Assembly: GCA_020284085.1 (NCBI GenBank)
Contig: JACEVL010000045.1
Span: forward strand, 1,824,696-1,888,695
From: Aporrectodea caliginosa
Lineage: Eukaryota; Annelida; Clitellata; Crassiclitellata; Lumbricidae
Direction of reading: 5' to 3'
Length of the DNA: 64,000 bases
Shown here one piece after another: positions 33,604 through 45,529 of the stretch. A program made the translations under genes and the position numbers. The notes under the pieces are model-generated. The model made no database searches. It had not been told where the DNA came from and saw only the letters and a list, made by a program, of their open reading frames with translations. Every line of letters starts with the position of its first letter. Position 1 is the stretch's first letter.

Positions 33604-33684
33604 GTCAGTCTGTTCAGTCAGTCAGTCAGTCAGTCAGTCAGTCAGTCAGTCAGTCAGTCAGTCAGTCAGTCAGTCAGTCAGTCA
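33604..33684. repeat. (CAGT)n microsatellite
   Basis: About 20 pure cagt units. Confidence 0.95.
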
Positions 33685-33867
33685 TAGACAGACATGAGGC
33701 AGGCAGGCAGACACTGTCTTCCAGTCAGCCTGCCAGTCCAGTCAGACAGGCAGACAGGCAGATCTGTATTCCTGTCTACCTGCCTCTTCCTCGCTCACTC
33801 ACTCAATAACTCTCATCTGATTATTCGCATCCATGCTGCTGCACGAAGTCTCTCCATCTATCTACGT

Positions 33868-33962
33868 CTGTGTGTGTGTGTGTGTGTGTCTGTCTGTCTG
33901 TCTTTCTGTGTGTATGTGTGTGTGTGTGTGTGTGTCTGTCTGTCTGTCTGTCTGTCTCTTTG
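33868..33962. repeat. (TG)n and (TGTC)n arrays
   Basis: tgtgtg and tctgtctg blocks alternate. Confidence 0.9.
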
Positions 33963-34084
33963 TCCTTCTGCTATATTTTCCTGAAGAAGATACCACGGTC
34001 CATACTAATACGTGTTATATATTATATCAGTTATAAAACCGCATAACCTGTATATTTATATACAGCATGCAATTTTATGCAGAT

Positions 34085-34097
34085 ATATATATACACA

Positions 34098-34142
<45 letters not shown>
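34085..34142. repeat. (AT)n microsatellite
   Basis: atatat of about 45 bp after 'cacaataa'. Confidence 0.9.
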
Positions 34143-34143
<1 letters not shown>

Positions 34144-34579
34144 TATAAGTATTCTCTTTTTTGCCTCGCCTCCATAGATATAGGAGGCATGCCTCAATTT
34201 GGTCTTGTCGAAGACTAGGTAGCATTATCCGGCGGATTGGCAGTTGCATCATCTTCCCGCATCCGTCGTAGATGCTGATGCTGCATGATGCTGCTGCTGC
34301 TGCTCGTCCTCATTCATTTCGTCCTCCTTCCCTCCCACCCATCCAGAGATGATGATGATGATGATGATGGTAATAATCGGATTGCTGACAAGGACAGTTA
34401 TAGGATGCTGGTCATCTCCAGTTGATGCAGATGGGCATTGGCTGCTGAGACTGAGGCTGCACGAAGTCTCTCCGTCTATCTACGTCTATCCATGGATCCG
34501 CATCTTCCGTCCGTCAGCTCCGACTTCTCTTATTCATCTGCCTCTGCAACCATTCTTCTATAGTTCTGCTTTCTCTTCC

Positions 34580-34970
34580 TTCGGCTGATTCTCCACAGAT
34601 TATTCCTCCTCCCCTCCCTCTCCTTCTCCTCCTCTCGTTCTTTCACATTTTCTTTCTCATCTTCTCGCAATTATTCTTTTCATCCTCCTTTCATTTTTCC
34701 TTTTGTTCTTTCTCCTCTTCTTCGTCCTCCCCCTCCTCCTTTTCTTTATGCTCCTCCTCCACCTTTTATCTCTCTCTCTTCGTTCTCCTCCTTTTTTTCT
34801 TTTCCTTGTGCCCCTTCTCCTCTGCTTCCTCACCCCTACTTCTCCTTCTCATACACTTCCTCCTCGTCCTCTTCTTGCTCAGCTTCTCACTCTTTCTCCT
34901 TTTCTTTCCTCTCTTCTCTCACGTCCTCTTTTCTTCGTCCATTATAACTTTTCCTTTTCTTCTTCATAGG
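34580..34970. repeat. Polypyrimidine tract (cctcctt)n
   Basis: About 390 bp, almost purine-free on the plus strand; potential triplex-forming DNA. Confidence 0.8.
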
Positions 34971-35049
34971 CCTATATACATCAACCCTTTGCTCGACCTC
35001 GCCTGCACTATACGGCGTTATATAGGCTATATATGTGAATCGTATTATT

Positions 35050-35716
35050 ATCAGTGTTATTTTATTATAATTATTTTTTCTCTGTAGATAGTACTTTTTA
35101 GTTATAGTTATAGTCATAATTGCTGGATTTTTATTTTAGTCACTTCTTTGTTAAAATAAGGCTAAGCGAAATTTCCTATATATACACACAAGTCACACAT
35201 AATTATACAGTCGCTCAAGATCTTTAGAGACACGTACGGTTGACTATAGTATAATACAAGATTATAGTATTACTATGACTACAAATTTTGCGAATATATA
35301 TATATATATGAGCTAGTCAACTTTGGTCGCAATAGCTTTAGAAACCTTGACACAATATCTAAATTTAATCAAATGCGCCACTTACCTTATAATTATATAC
35401 CTTAGCTCAATTTTCCTTACCCTATATACTTCACTGGATTAGTTCACAAATCAAACATCTGCGACGAACATAGCTTATTAGTTTTAGCGCATTTTCACTT
35501 TCTCATGTTTGTCGACATTGCACTTTTTAATTTTATTTTTTATAACCAAAATAACGATGAATTTTCGTTTGTATTATTTTCGCTGTTGTTATAGTTATAG
35601 TCAGGTCCTAAATAATTAGTTTTTTTTTGTTACAGTTATGGTTATCGTTCACGAAATCATTTTATTTTCATTAACGACCATTTTAGTTTCTGTTATCGTT
35701 AACGAGAATCACACTG
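35050..35716. mobile_element. hAT-like MITE relative with an intact right end
   Basis: The right end GTTAACGAGAATCACACTG (ending 35716) equals the terminus of the element at 24467, and the interior has 'agttatagttatagtc' text. The left end (perhaps cagtgttattttatt at 35052) is diverged. No target duplication seen. Confidence 0.5.
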
Positions 35717-35719
35717 GTT

Positions 35720-36280
35720 TTTCTAAACTCTAAATTGTCATTCAGTCCTGCATGGGCTATACTTGATCTCCTGATTGTTACAATCCCAGTGCCTACAAGA
35801 GATTATTGTTATTATTATTATCATCATCATCATCCTCATCATCCTCATCATAAAGCATCCAGGCTTGAAAGTCGGGCACCATGTCAAGAGTTTCTGTTAA
35901 TGTCTTATCATACAGTGGGATAAATGCATACTTAGCATCAGTAGGCGCCATGTATATCAGCAGACTGCTGCTGCTGCTGCTGCTGCCATGGTAACGGGGT
36001 CAGTTGAAGACCTCCAGGCAACAACAAAGCCTTCACCAAAGTCCTAATGGTCATCGTACATTGAAATACAGCGCCGGGCACTTCAAGGGCAACGCTTCCA
36101 GGTCCTTCCTCATTCGTGACCCTCTCGTGACCTCTGTGCTGACCAAGAGGTCAGGAACCGTTAACAAGACGAAATAAATGGACGATTGAATGGAATCACT
36201 TTCATCTGTCGATAGAGGGAGCCAATGGAAGGTCAGAGGTTATCAGGCGCCCAGTCCAGATGCACGGAAGACCACTTGTA
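35720..36280. other. Unique sequence with short (atc)n and (ctg)n runs
   Basis: (catcat)n at 35820, (ctg)7 at 35965 and ATCAGGCGC at 36242. No gene. Confidence 0.4.
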
Positions 36281-36282
36281 AA

Positions 36283-36428
36283 TCTACCTTATACCTCACC
36301 GTACATCAACTTACCTTATATACCGTACTTTACCGTATGCCATACTGCCCATACATACTTTGCCGTATCGTACCTTACTTTAATTTACCGTATACCATAC
36401 AGCATAACCTCCCTGACTTACCTTACCT
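36283..36428. repeat. Degenerate TTACCGTATA repeats
   Basis: 'accttatataccgtac' and 'ttaccgtatgccatac' words recur about 10 times. The same words reappear at 36940-37040, on the other side of the element at 36429. Confidence 0.7.
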
Positions 36429-36913
36429 CAGAGAAGGGCACGATTGAAATACAGTTAACTTGCTAATAGATTAGAAATTGAATTAGCAAAATCTTGTAGC
36501 TAAACGCTTAGAATTAGCAGCAGCTAATCATGCAGTTAGCATGTTGGAATTAAATTTTGATAGTTGATACATACAATATTATTTGCTTCATAAATTTGTC
36601 AAACTTTAAACAAGTCACAGCAACTTACCGTATAGTCACCTTAATCCTTATAGCTCGCATGGTTTTCTTTGTTGGCATACGATATCGTGGAGCTGCAACT
36701 CTCATTACATTTACGAAACCTTCAGTTTCCAATTAAGAAATTATTGATAGAGACACAGTAGTTGTTAAGTCATTCTAAAAATATTTTCAAAAATTCTAAT
36801 CGGTTAGAATTATAGCTGAAAAATTGCTAATCAATTAGAATTAAAATGACCGGTTTATGCAATCGATTAGCTAATTAGAATCTAATCGATTAGTTAGTAG
36901 TTATCCATCCCTG
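36429..36913. mobile_element. hAT-like MITE with TTAGAATTAGC repeats
   Basis: Ends CAGAGAAGGGCA and, inverted, CAGGGATGGATA (8 of 12 agree). The flanks ccttacct (36421-36428) and ccttgcct (36914-36921) agree at 7 of 8. The interior is 'gattagaattagc' low-complexity text, also seen at 45245 and 57210. Confidence 0.65.
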
Positions 36914-37209
36914 CCTTGCCTTCCTTACAGTGTATACCTTTCCTTACTTTAACGTGCTTTACCTTATTTGAATTACCGTATACCCTAAATTAGCGTACCT
37001 TACCAAAGTTACCATGTATAACTACCGTATACCTTATACCTTGCCTGTCCGTAAACAAGAAGAACCGCAGCAATTAATAGCACGACAAGCATTCATTTGT
37101 CTCACCCAAATCTCACACTAAATCATTTTGAACATATGAAATACATTTATGTATTTATATACATATACAGATTTATGTATTTAATACTATTTACACATAA
37201 TAATATGCA

Positions 37210-37272
<63 letters not shown>
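37210..37272. repeat. (AT)n microsatellite
   Basis: About 60 bp of pure AT. A second, broken AT-rich block lies at 37470-37560. Confidence 0.9.
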
Positions 37273-37274
<2 letters not shown>

Positions 37275-37528
37275 GTGTGTAAATGCGTATGTTCGTATAT
37301 TATAATTATTCATGTGTCTGCTGTTCGGAGACTATAATTGTCGGCTCATTAGACATTTTGCCAATCGAAACATGCAAGGTCGATTTAATTATCACATCAG
37401 TAAGTATTCATTTAATCCTCCTCCTCCTCCTCCTTAACTCCACCTCCTCCTCCTTCAGGCATATACATATTATATATATATATATACTCACATATATATG
37501 CATATATATATATATATATGTGCATATA

Positions 37529-37562
<34 letters not shown>

Positions 37563-37564
37563 CA

Positions 37565-38130
37565 ACATATCGCTCGGTGCAATTGTTTATATGTATACGA
37601 AGGCATTGTTATATTACGTCGTTTCTTCGATTACCGCAGTCGTTACCTCGTCATTTTTCCCGCCTCAGTCGAAGGCGGCGTCTGCTGTCAATGATCGTCT
37701 GCTGTCACCTGTTAACCAAAAGGCGGGAATTGGCCGCTAATTGCTACCCTCTTCACTGCGCTCCCAACTTTGTCTCATCACCCTGCATGCCTGGGTCAGG
37801 CGACCCGACGGGGCTTGCGTAGGGTAAAGACAACGGCCGAAGGGGTGAGAGAGAGACACGATCCAAACAAAAGGATTCGCTTGCAAAGGAGCCGACAAGG
37901 ACTAGCAAACTGTTCGGTGTTCCAGAGGGCTTTGTAGAAGGGGTGCAGGCGGAGAGAGAGGGGCCTTGTTTGGGGTCTGGGGTGGGTGGCGTATTTGCGT
38001 GTCATCATCGATCGAATGGGGTTGAGAATATCGGGTGAATGCGACGAACCGGGGCTTAAAAGAATAGACCGAGACAGATGATATCTGCTGAGAAGTCACG
38101 CAACGATTCTATCCCAAGAAGAATATCTAT
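37565..38130. other. Unique GC-richer island
   Basis: No repeat and no convincing exon. Confidence 0.35.
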
Positions 38131-38134
38131 AGGG

Positions 38135-38490
38135 TCTCTCTCTCTCTGTCTGTCTGTCTCTCTTTGTCTCTGCCTCTGTGTCTGTCTGTCTCTGTCTGTC
38201 TGTCTGTATGTATTTCTGCCTCTGTCTGTTTCTCTGTGTCTGTTTCTGTGTCTGTCTCTGTCTCTCTCTCTCTCTCCTGTCTCTGTGTCTGCCTCTGTCT
38301 GTGTTTTTCTGTCTCTGTGTCTATTTCTATTCCTGTGTCTGCCTCCGTCTCTCTATCTCTGTCTCTGCCTCTATCTGCCTTTGTCTCTGTGTCTGTTTTT
38401 GTCTCTGTCACTGTTTCTGCCTCTGTCTATATCTCTCCGTATCTGCCTCTGTCTTTGTCTCTTTCTGCCTGTCTGCCTGTCTGTCTCTAA
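38135..38490. repeat. (CTCTGT)n array
   Basis: About 350 bp of tctgtctc/tgcctctg. Frames are repeat translations. Confidence 0.9.
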
Positions 38491-38529
38491 TTTATCCGGG
38501 CATCCATGCATAGTCATTGCATATACAAA

Positions 38530-38800
38530 ATTTATAGTAACTTCTATTAGTGCTGGTGTCTAATGCACAAAGGAACCAACCTATGGCTTGCAAAAACCAA
38601 GCCGTAATCAGGTCAATATCCAGAACATCAGTCCGTAAGAAATAGAGGCAGCCTTTGGTGGATAATCAATTTTAAAGAGGTAAGTTTTAAGTTGAGAACT
38701 AAATGACACAAGCGACTGAGCAAAACGGACAAATACACAGACAGAGAGAATTCCAAAAAGTAGACCAAGCAACAGGTAAAGCTCTTTAGCAGACATATAT
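38530..38800 (-). mobile_element. LINE-alpha 3' end, minus strand
   Basis: The minus-strand frame 38796-38608 reads AKELYLLLGLLFGILSVCVF then QLKTYLFKIDYPPKAAS, a typical CR1/L2 RT C-terminus. The 3' sequence (tctaatgcacaaagg, aaccaagccgtaatcaggtc) matches the other LINE-alpha copies. Confidence 0.7.
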
Positions 38801-38807
38801 ACTGACT

Positions 38808-38945
38808 AGCCGACTGACTGGCTGACTGACTGACTGACTGATTAATTCACTGAAAGACTGGCCGGTTGATGGATTGACTGACTGACTTGCCGCCTGACTC
38901 AAGTAATTAAGGTAATTAATTAATTAATTAATTAATTAGTGAACG
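38808..38945. repeat. (GACT)n and (TTAA)n runs
   Basis: gactgact to 38895, then ttaattaa to 38938. Confidence 0.8.
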
Positions 38946-39059
38946 AACAGAACAGATGAACGAATGAATGAATGAGTTGATGAATGATCAACGAGGAATG
39001 AACGAAAAGAGTGATAAGGCGAACAAACAGCCAGACAGACCAGACAGGCAGACAGACAA

Positions 39060-39061
39060 GA

Positions 39062-39103
<42 letters not shown>

Positions 39104-39300
39104 TCTTTTCTTTAATAAGCGCCTGACAAACGCACTGCACATTTACATGTTATGCAATTGAAATCTTAACTACTAACAGAACAGACAGCTTGCAATACAA
39201 TGGCGCTAATAGCAGCCTACAAAGCATATCCGCCCAACGGGGGCTCGAACTCGGTACCTCTCGGTCTCTGTGGAAGATGTTATCCAATGCGAACGAAGAG
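39060..39300 (-). mobile_element. SINE-C copy, minus strand, with (AAT)n tail
   Basis: Plus-strand (aat)n at 39063-39102, then 'aagcgcctgacaaacgcac', 'acatttacatgttatgcaat', 'agcagcctacaaagc' and 'cgggggctcgaactcgg' are SINE-C reversed. Confidence 0.75.
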
Positions 39301-39436
39301 TGCCGGACCATCCCAGACAGCAGGCCGGTAATCAGATAGATGGAGTTAAGGGTAAACTGTAAACATTCGAGTCATTCTGACTTGAAGGTATTTTGCAGGA
39401 TGTTATTCTGGCTCACAGCTCATTTACTCTGGCATT

Positions 39437-39448
39437 CGCTAGGTGGCG
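39437..39448 (+). promoter_or_regulatory. CTCF-like motif
   Basis: cgctaggtggcg, identical to the sites at 8112 and 51113 in the shared core. Confidence 0.3.
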
Positions 39449-39754
39449 TTCAAAGGACGCTGTGAAGATATTTGAGCAGCCTAGAACTTGTTAAATACGG
39501 ATATGCAGAAGGTTCTGTACATTTCTGTAGCGCCTTTCAATGTCTCGAAAGTGCTGTATGTATGGCAGAAATACAATTACTAGCTCTACATAATTGCTTC
39601 ACTTTCGAGATGCATAAAGGCGCTATATAAATGTCACATCATCTGCACACCCTTATTTAAGAAGTCCGGCTTTTATAATTGCCTCACTATCCTCATGTTA
39701 CTCGGTTACATCGGTTTTTTTCCCCTCATTTCTTTATAAATCCGTTAGAACCCT

Positions 39755-39850
39755 TGCTCTGGTAGTGCCAGTGCATTGCCTGGAAACAGGAGGAGGGCGA
39801 CGCTAATGATCTTCGTTTACGACTCGTTAAACAGCAATTAACAAACCATC
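39755..39850. repeat. Dispersed repeat with 'cctgga..aggagg' core
   Basis: 'gcctggaaacaggaggaggg' and 'cgacgctaatgatcttcg' match the copies at 16245 and 23640. Confidence 0.5.
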
Positions 39851-40029
39851 AGTTCATTGTCACTGACTAACTGTATTTGCATGGAATGATGAAGATGTAG
39901 CCTATAGTGAAAGGTGCATGAAGAGATACTGAATCAGGAATAGAGAAATATTTAATCAGAAGTAATGGACTACAGAAGGACTCGGAAACAGGGAGAAGAG
40001 AGCAGCAGAGAAGAGGCCTGGCAGAGACA

Positions 40030-40038
40030 GACATGAAA

Positions 40039-40071
<33 letters not shown>

Positions 40072-40175
40072 AAGACAGACAGAGACATGTATAGACAGAC
40101 AGAAACATGACGTATTGACAGACACGAGCGCCTCTGAGTATAGTTACCTTGAAGGGGCGCTATAAAAATTTCATA
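40030..40175 (+). mobile_element. (CAGA)n followed by a SINE-E/LINE-beta tail
   Basis: (cagaca)n at 40033-40085, then 'gcgcctctgagtatag' and 'ccttgaaggggcgctata' at 40128-40160: the shared 3' end in plus orientation. Confidence 0.5.
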
Positions 40176-40470
40176 GATAGATAGCCATTCAGCCATGCAT
40201 GGCTACAAAAAGACATGACATGTGTAGAGACAATCAGGCAATATTATATAGAAACATTGCAAAAAACATACAAAGCGGATAAATCGACGAAGAGATATAT
40301 AGACTCCAAATTTCTAAAGTGCCACTCAAAAGCTGCGTCGAGTCAGAGGGGTTGTCCTGAGATATATCAAATGCAAGAGACAGTACATGACGATATTCAT
40401 ACAGTGCCTTTTTCTAAACGTCTTGGAGGCATTGATAGCGCTGCATGCCTGCTGCAGTTTGGTTTGGCTG

Positions 40471-40646
<176 letters not shown>

Positions 40647-40794
40647 CAATGGAGTTGGAACGTGAGAGAAATTTAGACAAACGAACGAATCAATTGAACT
40701 GCGACAGAGGAACAGAAGACTGTCAACCGACATGGCTAAGTATAGTGCATGATGGCTAAAGAGCAAGACTGTGAAGGATACGGCTCAGTGTTTT

Positions 40795-41160
40795 GTGGCT
40801 ATGGAGTGCAGGGCTTCGTAGAGTGTGGCTAAGGAGTGTATGGCTAAGGAGTGTATGGCTATGGAGTGTGTGGCTAAGTAGTGTATGGCTATATAAGAAG
40901 TGTATGGTTAAGTAGTGTATGGCTAAGCAGTAACTGGCTATAGAGTGTATGGCTCGCTATGGATTGTATGGCTAATGAGTGCATGGCTAAGCAGCGTATG
41001 GCTATGGAGTGTGTGGCTAAATAGTGTATGGCTAAGAAGTGTATGGTTAAGTAGTGTATGGCTAAGTATGGTGTATGGCTAAGCAGTATATGGCTAAGTA
41101 GTGTAGGGCTCGCTGCGGATTGTATGTCCAATGAGTGCATGGCTAAGTAGTGCTAAAGAA
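40795..41160. repeat. ~15-bp minisatellite AGTGTATGGCTAAGT
   Basis: About 23 degenerate units (agtgtatggctaagg, agtgtatggctatgg). Units differ by point changes and by one or two bases in length. Confidence 0.9.
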
Positions 41161-42150
41161 TGAATGGCGGAGGAGTGCATAAAATAGTGTGTGTGCAATA
41201 CCGTGTAGCCTATGTGTCTTTTGGTCTGTTTGTCTCTCTGCGTCATTCTCTCCTTTTTCACTCTCTCTATCCGCCTCTGTGTCTGTCCCATCGTGACTCT
41301 ATTCAACCGTCCTTGTGTCTCTGTCAATCTGTCTTCGATCACAGATAATGCTTATTGCTTTCGTCCGATTCAATATCTCTATCAATTGCAACACTGAGCA
41401 ATCGCGGCAGCCAGGCGCGCATGCATGCCGGTCATGCAGCCGCCAAAGACCATCGACCAGGCGCTGTCAATCACCCGTCCTTCGCCCCGCCCACCGTCTA
41501 GCCCCGCCTCCGAAGACGGCGTTTCTCGGCAGCGATTGGCCGACGGCGCTGCAGGCGTAATTATCGGGCGAGTAATTAAAGACGGCGAATCCTTTTGCGT
41601 TGAGAGGCCGGCCTGGAAGATGAAAGCGGTCGGGCGCTGTCACTTATCGGGGTCTTCGCGAGGAGCGCTGCCTGCCAGCCGCATCCTGTCTTAAGAAAGA
41701 GAGAGACAGAGAGACAGAGACAGACAGAGACAGACACACAGACAGAGAGGGGAAGAGGGAGTGTGGCAGAGGGAGGGAGATAGAGCGAGAGGAGCTACTG
41801 TGCTCTTCGAGGGACGAGCCATAAGCCAACCGTCTCAGTCGGGGTTGCTTTGCTTTTCCAAGTGACTGAAGCAAAGCGTCGTAGTTCTCGGATACGATTG
41901 TAAGACAACAGTTTGCGCTTGGCTTCTGCGTTTCATAAGCAGGCACCGTAACGGTAAATTACTTACGGTAAGTAATCGAAATCGTAAACTCTAAACTTCT
42001 AAAGCGCCGCAGGGCACCAGTTTATTCACGAGCGCTGCGTCGAGTCCGAGGGGTTGTCCAAATGGTAGTCAGAAGGCGGTTCAAGTCCGGTTGCTAAGGG
42101 GTCAGAGTGAACCTCCTCTGTTCGTTAGACTTCTATAGCGCCATTTAAGC
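41160..42150. other. Unique island plus an old interspersed repeat
   Basis: 41400-41690 is GC-rich, with paired homeodomain-type words gcgtaattatcg and gagtaattaaag (41558-41580). (gagaca)n at 41695-41790. 42010-42060 'gctgcgtcgagtccgagggg' recurs at 40335 and, reversed, at 62140. No gene recognised. Confidence 0.35.
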
Positions 42151-42164
42151 ATCAATCTACGGTT

Positions 42165-42455
42165 CATAGGGGTGCGTGATAGTCTAGTGGTTAGCGAGAT
42201 GGACTGTCAATTGAGAGTTCGGGATTCAAATCCCCGCAATAGAAGAAATTCGTTTCAAGATTTCTGCTCCACCTGCGCCTCTAGCCAACTCAGCTATAAT
42301 GAGTACACTGACCGAACACTGTCGGTGGGAAGATAAGACGGCGAGGGAGAGAACTGGCCATCCGCCTTCCTATGCCGAGGCTAAGAAAATGAAGTCGCTA
42401 ACACTTCGTATACGCGTGGTTGCCTCTCAGGCTAGCTCAAGGCCTGCTCTTCTTT
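42165..42455 (+). mobile_element. SINE-B, full-length, with tRNA head
   Basis: Head gatagtctagtggttagcg and B box gggattcaaatccccgc. Body 'ctagccaactcagctataat', 'atgccgaggctaagaaaatg' and 'aagtcgctaacacttcgta', ending 'gcctgctcttctttta'. Six other full or partial copies exist in the window. Confidence 0.8.
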
Positions 42456-43240
42456 TATCCATCTATTTTAACTTGCGGGAATCTTGCTTGATTGAGCCTT
42501 TGGCTAAAAAGCGTCAAATCTTGGACGACTAGCGATCACTTACAATCATTCAATCGTCCTGAAACTTGGCAGATAGACTCGCCCTCGCACACACTTCATT
42601 CTATCAAAATTTCAGCTCCCCAAAAAAGGCTAGCTTATAGAATCGGGGACTCAACTTTTCGAATCGGGGAATCCCCTTTCCGATACGCAGCGTTGTCATT
42701 GGCCAGCGTTGATGATTGGCCGCAGTCGTAAAATGAACGCGGACTATATATTTGTAGAGGTAACTGCTTCATAAGACGCATTATAGGATACTAGATGGAT
42801 ATAGTAAAAACTTTGTTTTTACGGGCTGTATTTTATTATCCATCTACTTTAACTTGCGGGAATATGCTTATTATTGCTTGCTTGCTTATTGATTGAGCCA
42901 CAGGCTAAAAGTCAAATCTTGCGACGACTCATTCGATCACTTACAATCATTCAATCGTCGTGAAACTTGGCATATAGACTCGCCCTCGCACACACTTCAT
43001 TCTATCAAAATTTCAGCTCCCCCAAAAGGCTAGCTTATAGAATCGGGGACTAAACTTTTCGAATCGGGGAATCCCCTTTTCCGATACGCAGCGTTGTGAT
43101 TGGCCAGCGTTGTGATTGGCCGCAGTCGTAAAATGAACGCGGACTATATATTTGTAGAGGTAACTGCTTCATAAGACGCATTATAGGATAGTAGATAGAT
43201 ATAGTAAAAAACTTTGTTTTTACGGGCTGTATTTTATTCT
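42452..43240. repeat. Tandem duplication of a ~385-bp promoter-like unit
   Basis: Copy 1 is about 42452-42828 and copy 2 about 42831-43235, about 90% alike. Each contains 'tttaacttgcgggaat', 'cattcaatcgtcctgaaac' (copy 2 cgtcgtgaaac), 'gaatcggggaatcccctt', two inverted CCAAT boxes (gattggcc) and TATA-like gactatatatttg. Copy 2 has an extra 'attattgcttgcttgc' stretch. No coding frame. Confidence 0.8.
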
Positions 43241-43424
43241 CCTATTGTTGCTCATGCAGGAGCAAATCTTAAGTCTTTGGACAGCGCCCTCGAAAGCGAG
43301 TTTCTGCATGGACGCCCTGCAGCTAAGCATGAGATGTCAGCAAATCCATTCGGTTGTAACTTTATGTCACTGGTCCAATCCAATCTAATCCTGCCTTATA
43401 TGATCCAGTCAGGGGGACCCGATA

Positions 43425-43655
43425 GCGCATTGGATAACACGATAGCGCATTAGATAACACGCTGGCATGGAGAGCGAGAGGTTCCGAGTTCGAGTCCCGT
43501 AGGGCGCACATGCTTTGCAGGCTGCTATTAGCGCCGTGTATTGCAGGCTGTCTGTTCTGTTAGTAGTTAAGATTTGAATTGCATAACATGTAAATGTACA
43601 GCGCAGTGCGTTTGTCAGGCGCTTCAATAAAGAAAAGATTATTATTATTATTAAA
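43425..43655 (+). mobile_element. SINE-C, full-length
   Basis: tRNA-like head with a duplicated 'cgatagcgcattagataaca' segment, B box gagttcgagtcccg, body 'gcaggctgctattagcgccg', 'cataacatgtaaatgtacag' and 'gcgtttgtcaggcgctt', tail (att)n. Confidence 0.75.
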
Positions 43656-43731
43656 TCTTAACTTAAGTCGTCCTATTGAATCTAATCTATTATATGAACA
43701 TAATCCAATCTTTTCAGTTTCTGAAGCTGAT

Positions 43732-43757
43732 GATGAAGATGATGGTGATGGTGGTGG

Positions 43758-43827
<70 letters not shown>

Positions 43828-43830
43828 AAT
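43732..43830. repeat. (GAT)n microsatellite
   Basis: gatgatgat with ggt interruptions. Followed by gaggag tracts at 43945-44010. Confidence 0.9.
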
Positions 43831-44294
43831 GATGATAGTAGTGACAATTATGGTGATGGTAATGGTGATGATGACGACCACGACGATTATTATTAGTATT
43901 ATGCTGCTGCTGCTGATGATGATGAAGCGCAGAGGTTAAGGAAAAGGAGGAGTGAAGGAGGAGTGAAGGAGGAGGAGGAGGAGGAAGAGGAGGGGAAGAG
44001 GAGGGGAAGAGGATATGGCTCTTGAGCGGCGCTATATAATGATCAATAATAATAATTGAAGAAACTTACAAAGCGATTGTTGTACGTATAGCAACATTTT
44101 CCGCGGTGTGCATGGTACTACGTCCCGGTGTAGGTCCCCTAATATAAATCATAGCATAGATAAGATACGGCGGCTGCATGCTCATATGGTTTGACTATTC
44201 AGCTGCATGCAGTACATGTGCAGTCTAAGTAGGGCCTATATATGGCCAGAGTTATGCCAGGTGAATCATAGGGAGCAGCATGATTATGATGATA

Positions 44295-44313
44295 ATTGTT
44301 GTTGTTGTTGTTG

Positions 44314-44368
<55 letters not shown>

Positions 44369-44382
44369 CATTATTATTATCA

Positions 44383-44438
<56 letters not shown>

Positions 44439-44440
44439 GG
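44295..44440. repeat. Compound (GTT)n(ATT)n(CAT)n microsatellite
   Basis: Three adjoining pure trinucleotide blocks. Confidence 0.95.
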
Positions 44441-44463
44441 GCACGATTAGTTAATTTGATAAT

Positions 44464-44625
<162 letters not shown>

Positions 44626-44639
44626 TGACGTCGTGATGA

Positions 44640-45240
44640 TTATCATCTGACTACGATGGTTGACTCCATCGTCAATCGTCCAACTGATCTCAAATTCATT
44701 GAACCAGTTGAATCAACGATACATGTATATTCTCTACACACGCCAACTCGGAACTCTTTAATCCCAATGCCCGTGCGCTTGTCCACCCTGGTTGCTGACC
44801 GTCTTTACCTCTAAGCAACCAGCCCATCCCGGATTGTTATATACCCCACTCAACCCCATTTTCAACCCAAAGTCACTCTGACACCTTACAAAGTCGTTAA
44901 GTCACGCAGAAGTGACTTACATTTTGTCGACTTTCTTCGATGACATGCGGCCTTGACGTGTGTCAAGGCTGACTGCAGTGACATTGCGTACTCGTTGACC
45001 TTCGCCTAAAGGACACCTGGCGCTTCAGAAGTTAATCGACTGTCGGCAGAGGTCGTTGTGGGGTCGACGTGGCGCGGATTCTATAAGGAAGCTGTGCGAG
45101 GAAAAGCAAAGCTTCATCCTGGAAAGGTTCGTTTAAAGACATGTAGAATTATTGACTATCTTCGCTTCATAAAAACGCGTATCAATATGGAAGCATTTGT
45201 TTTTCATTCTTATTTATACCAACAGTACTCCATATATAGA
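44640..45240. other. Unique sequence, no confirmed exon
   Basis: An open stretch around 45010-45130 has no supporting domain or splice pair that I trust. Confidence 0.35.
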
Positions 45241-45242
45241 TG

Positions 45243-45525
45243 GACACGTTCACTTAAATTGATAGAACGATTAGGATTAGAATTAGCTACTGAAATTTGC
45301 TAAACGATTAGAATTAGAATTATCAAAATCTTGTAGCTAGTCAATTATAATTAGACTTAGCCGAAATTAGACAAACAGCTAATTGATTAGCTGATCGATT
45401 AGTTAAATTGCTAATGGATTAGAATTAAAATGAGCTACTGAATTTGCTAATTGATTCGAATCCGAATTGGCAAAATATTTTAGCTAATCGATTAGAATAT
45501 AGTCAATTAGTTACCCAACTCTGCA
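45243..45525. mobile_element. TTAGAATTAGC-repeat MITE-like block
   Basis: 'gattagaattagaattagc' text as in 36429-36913, with a right end 'acccaactctg' similar to 'atccatccctg'. No target duplication found. Confidence 0.4.
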
Positions 45526-45529
45526 GCAC

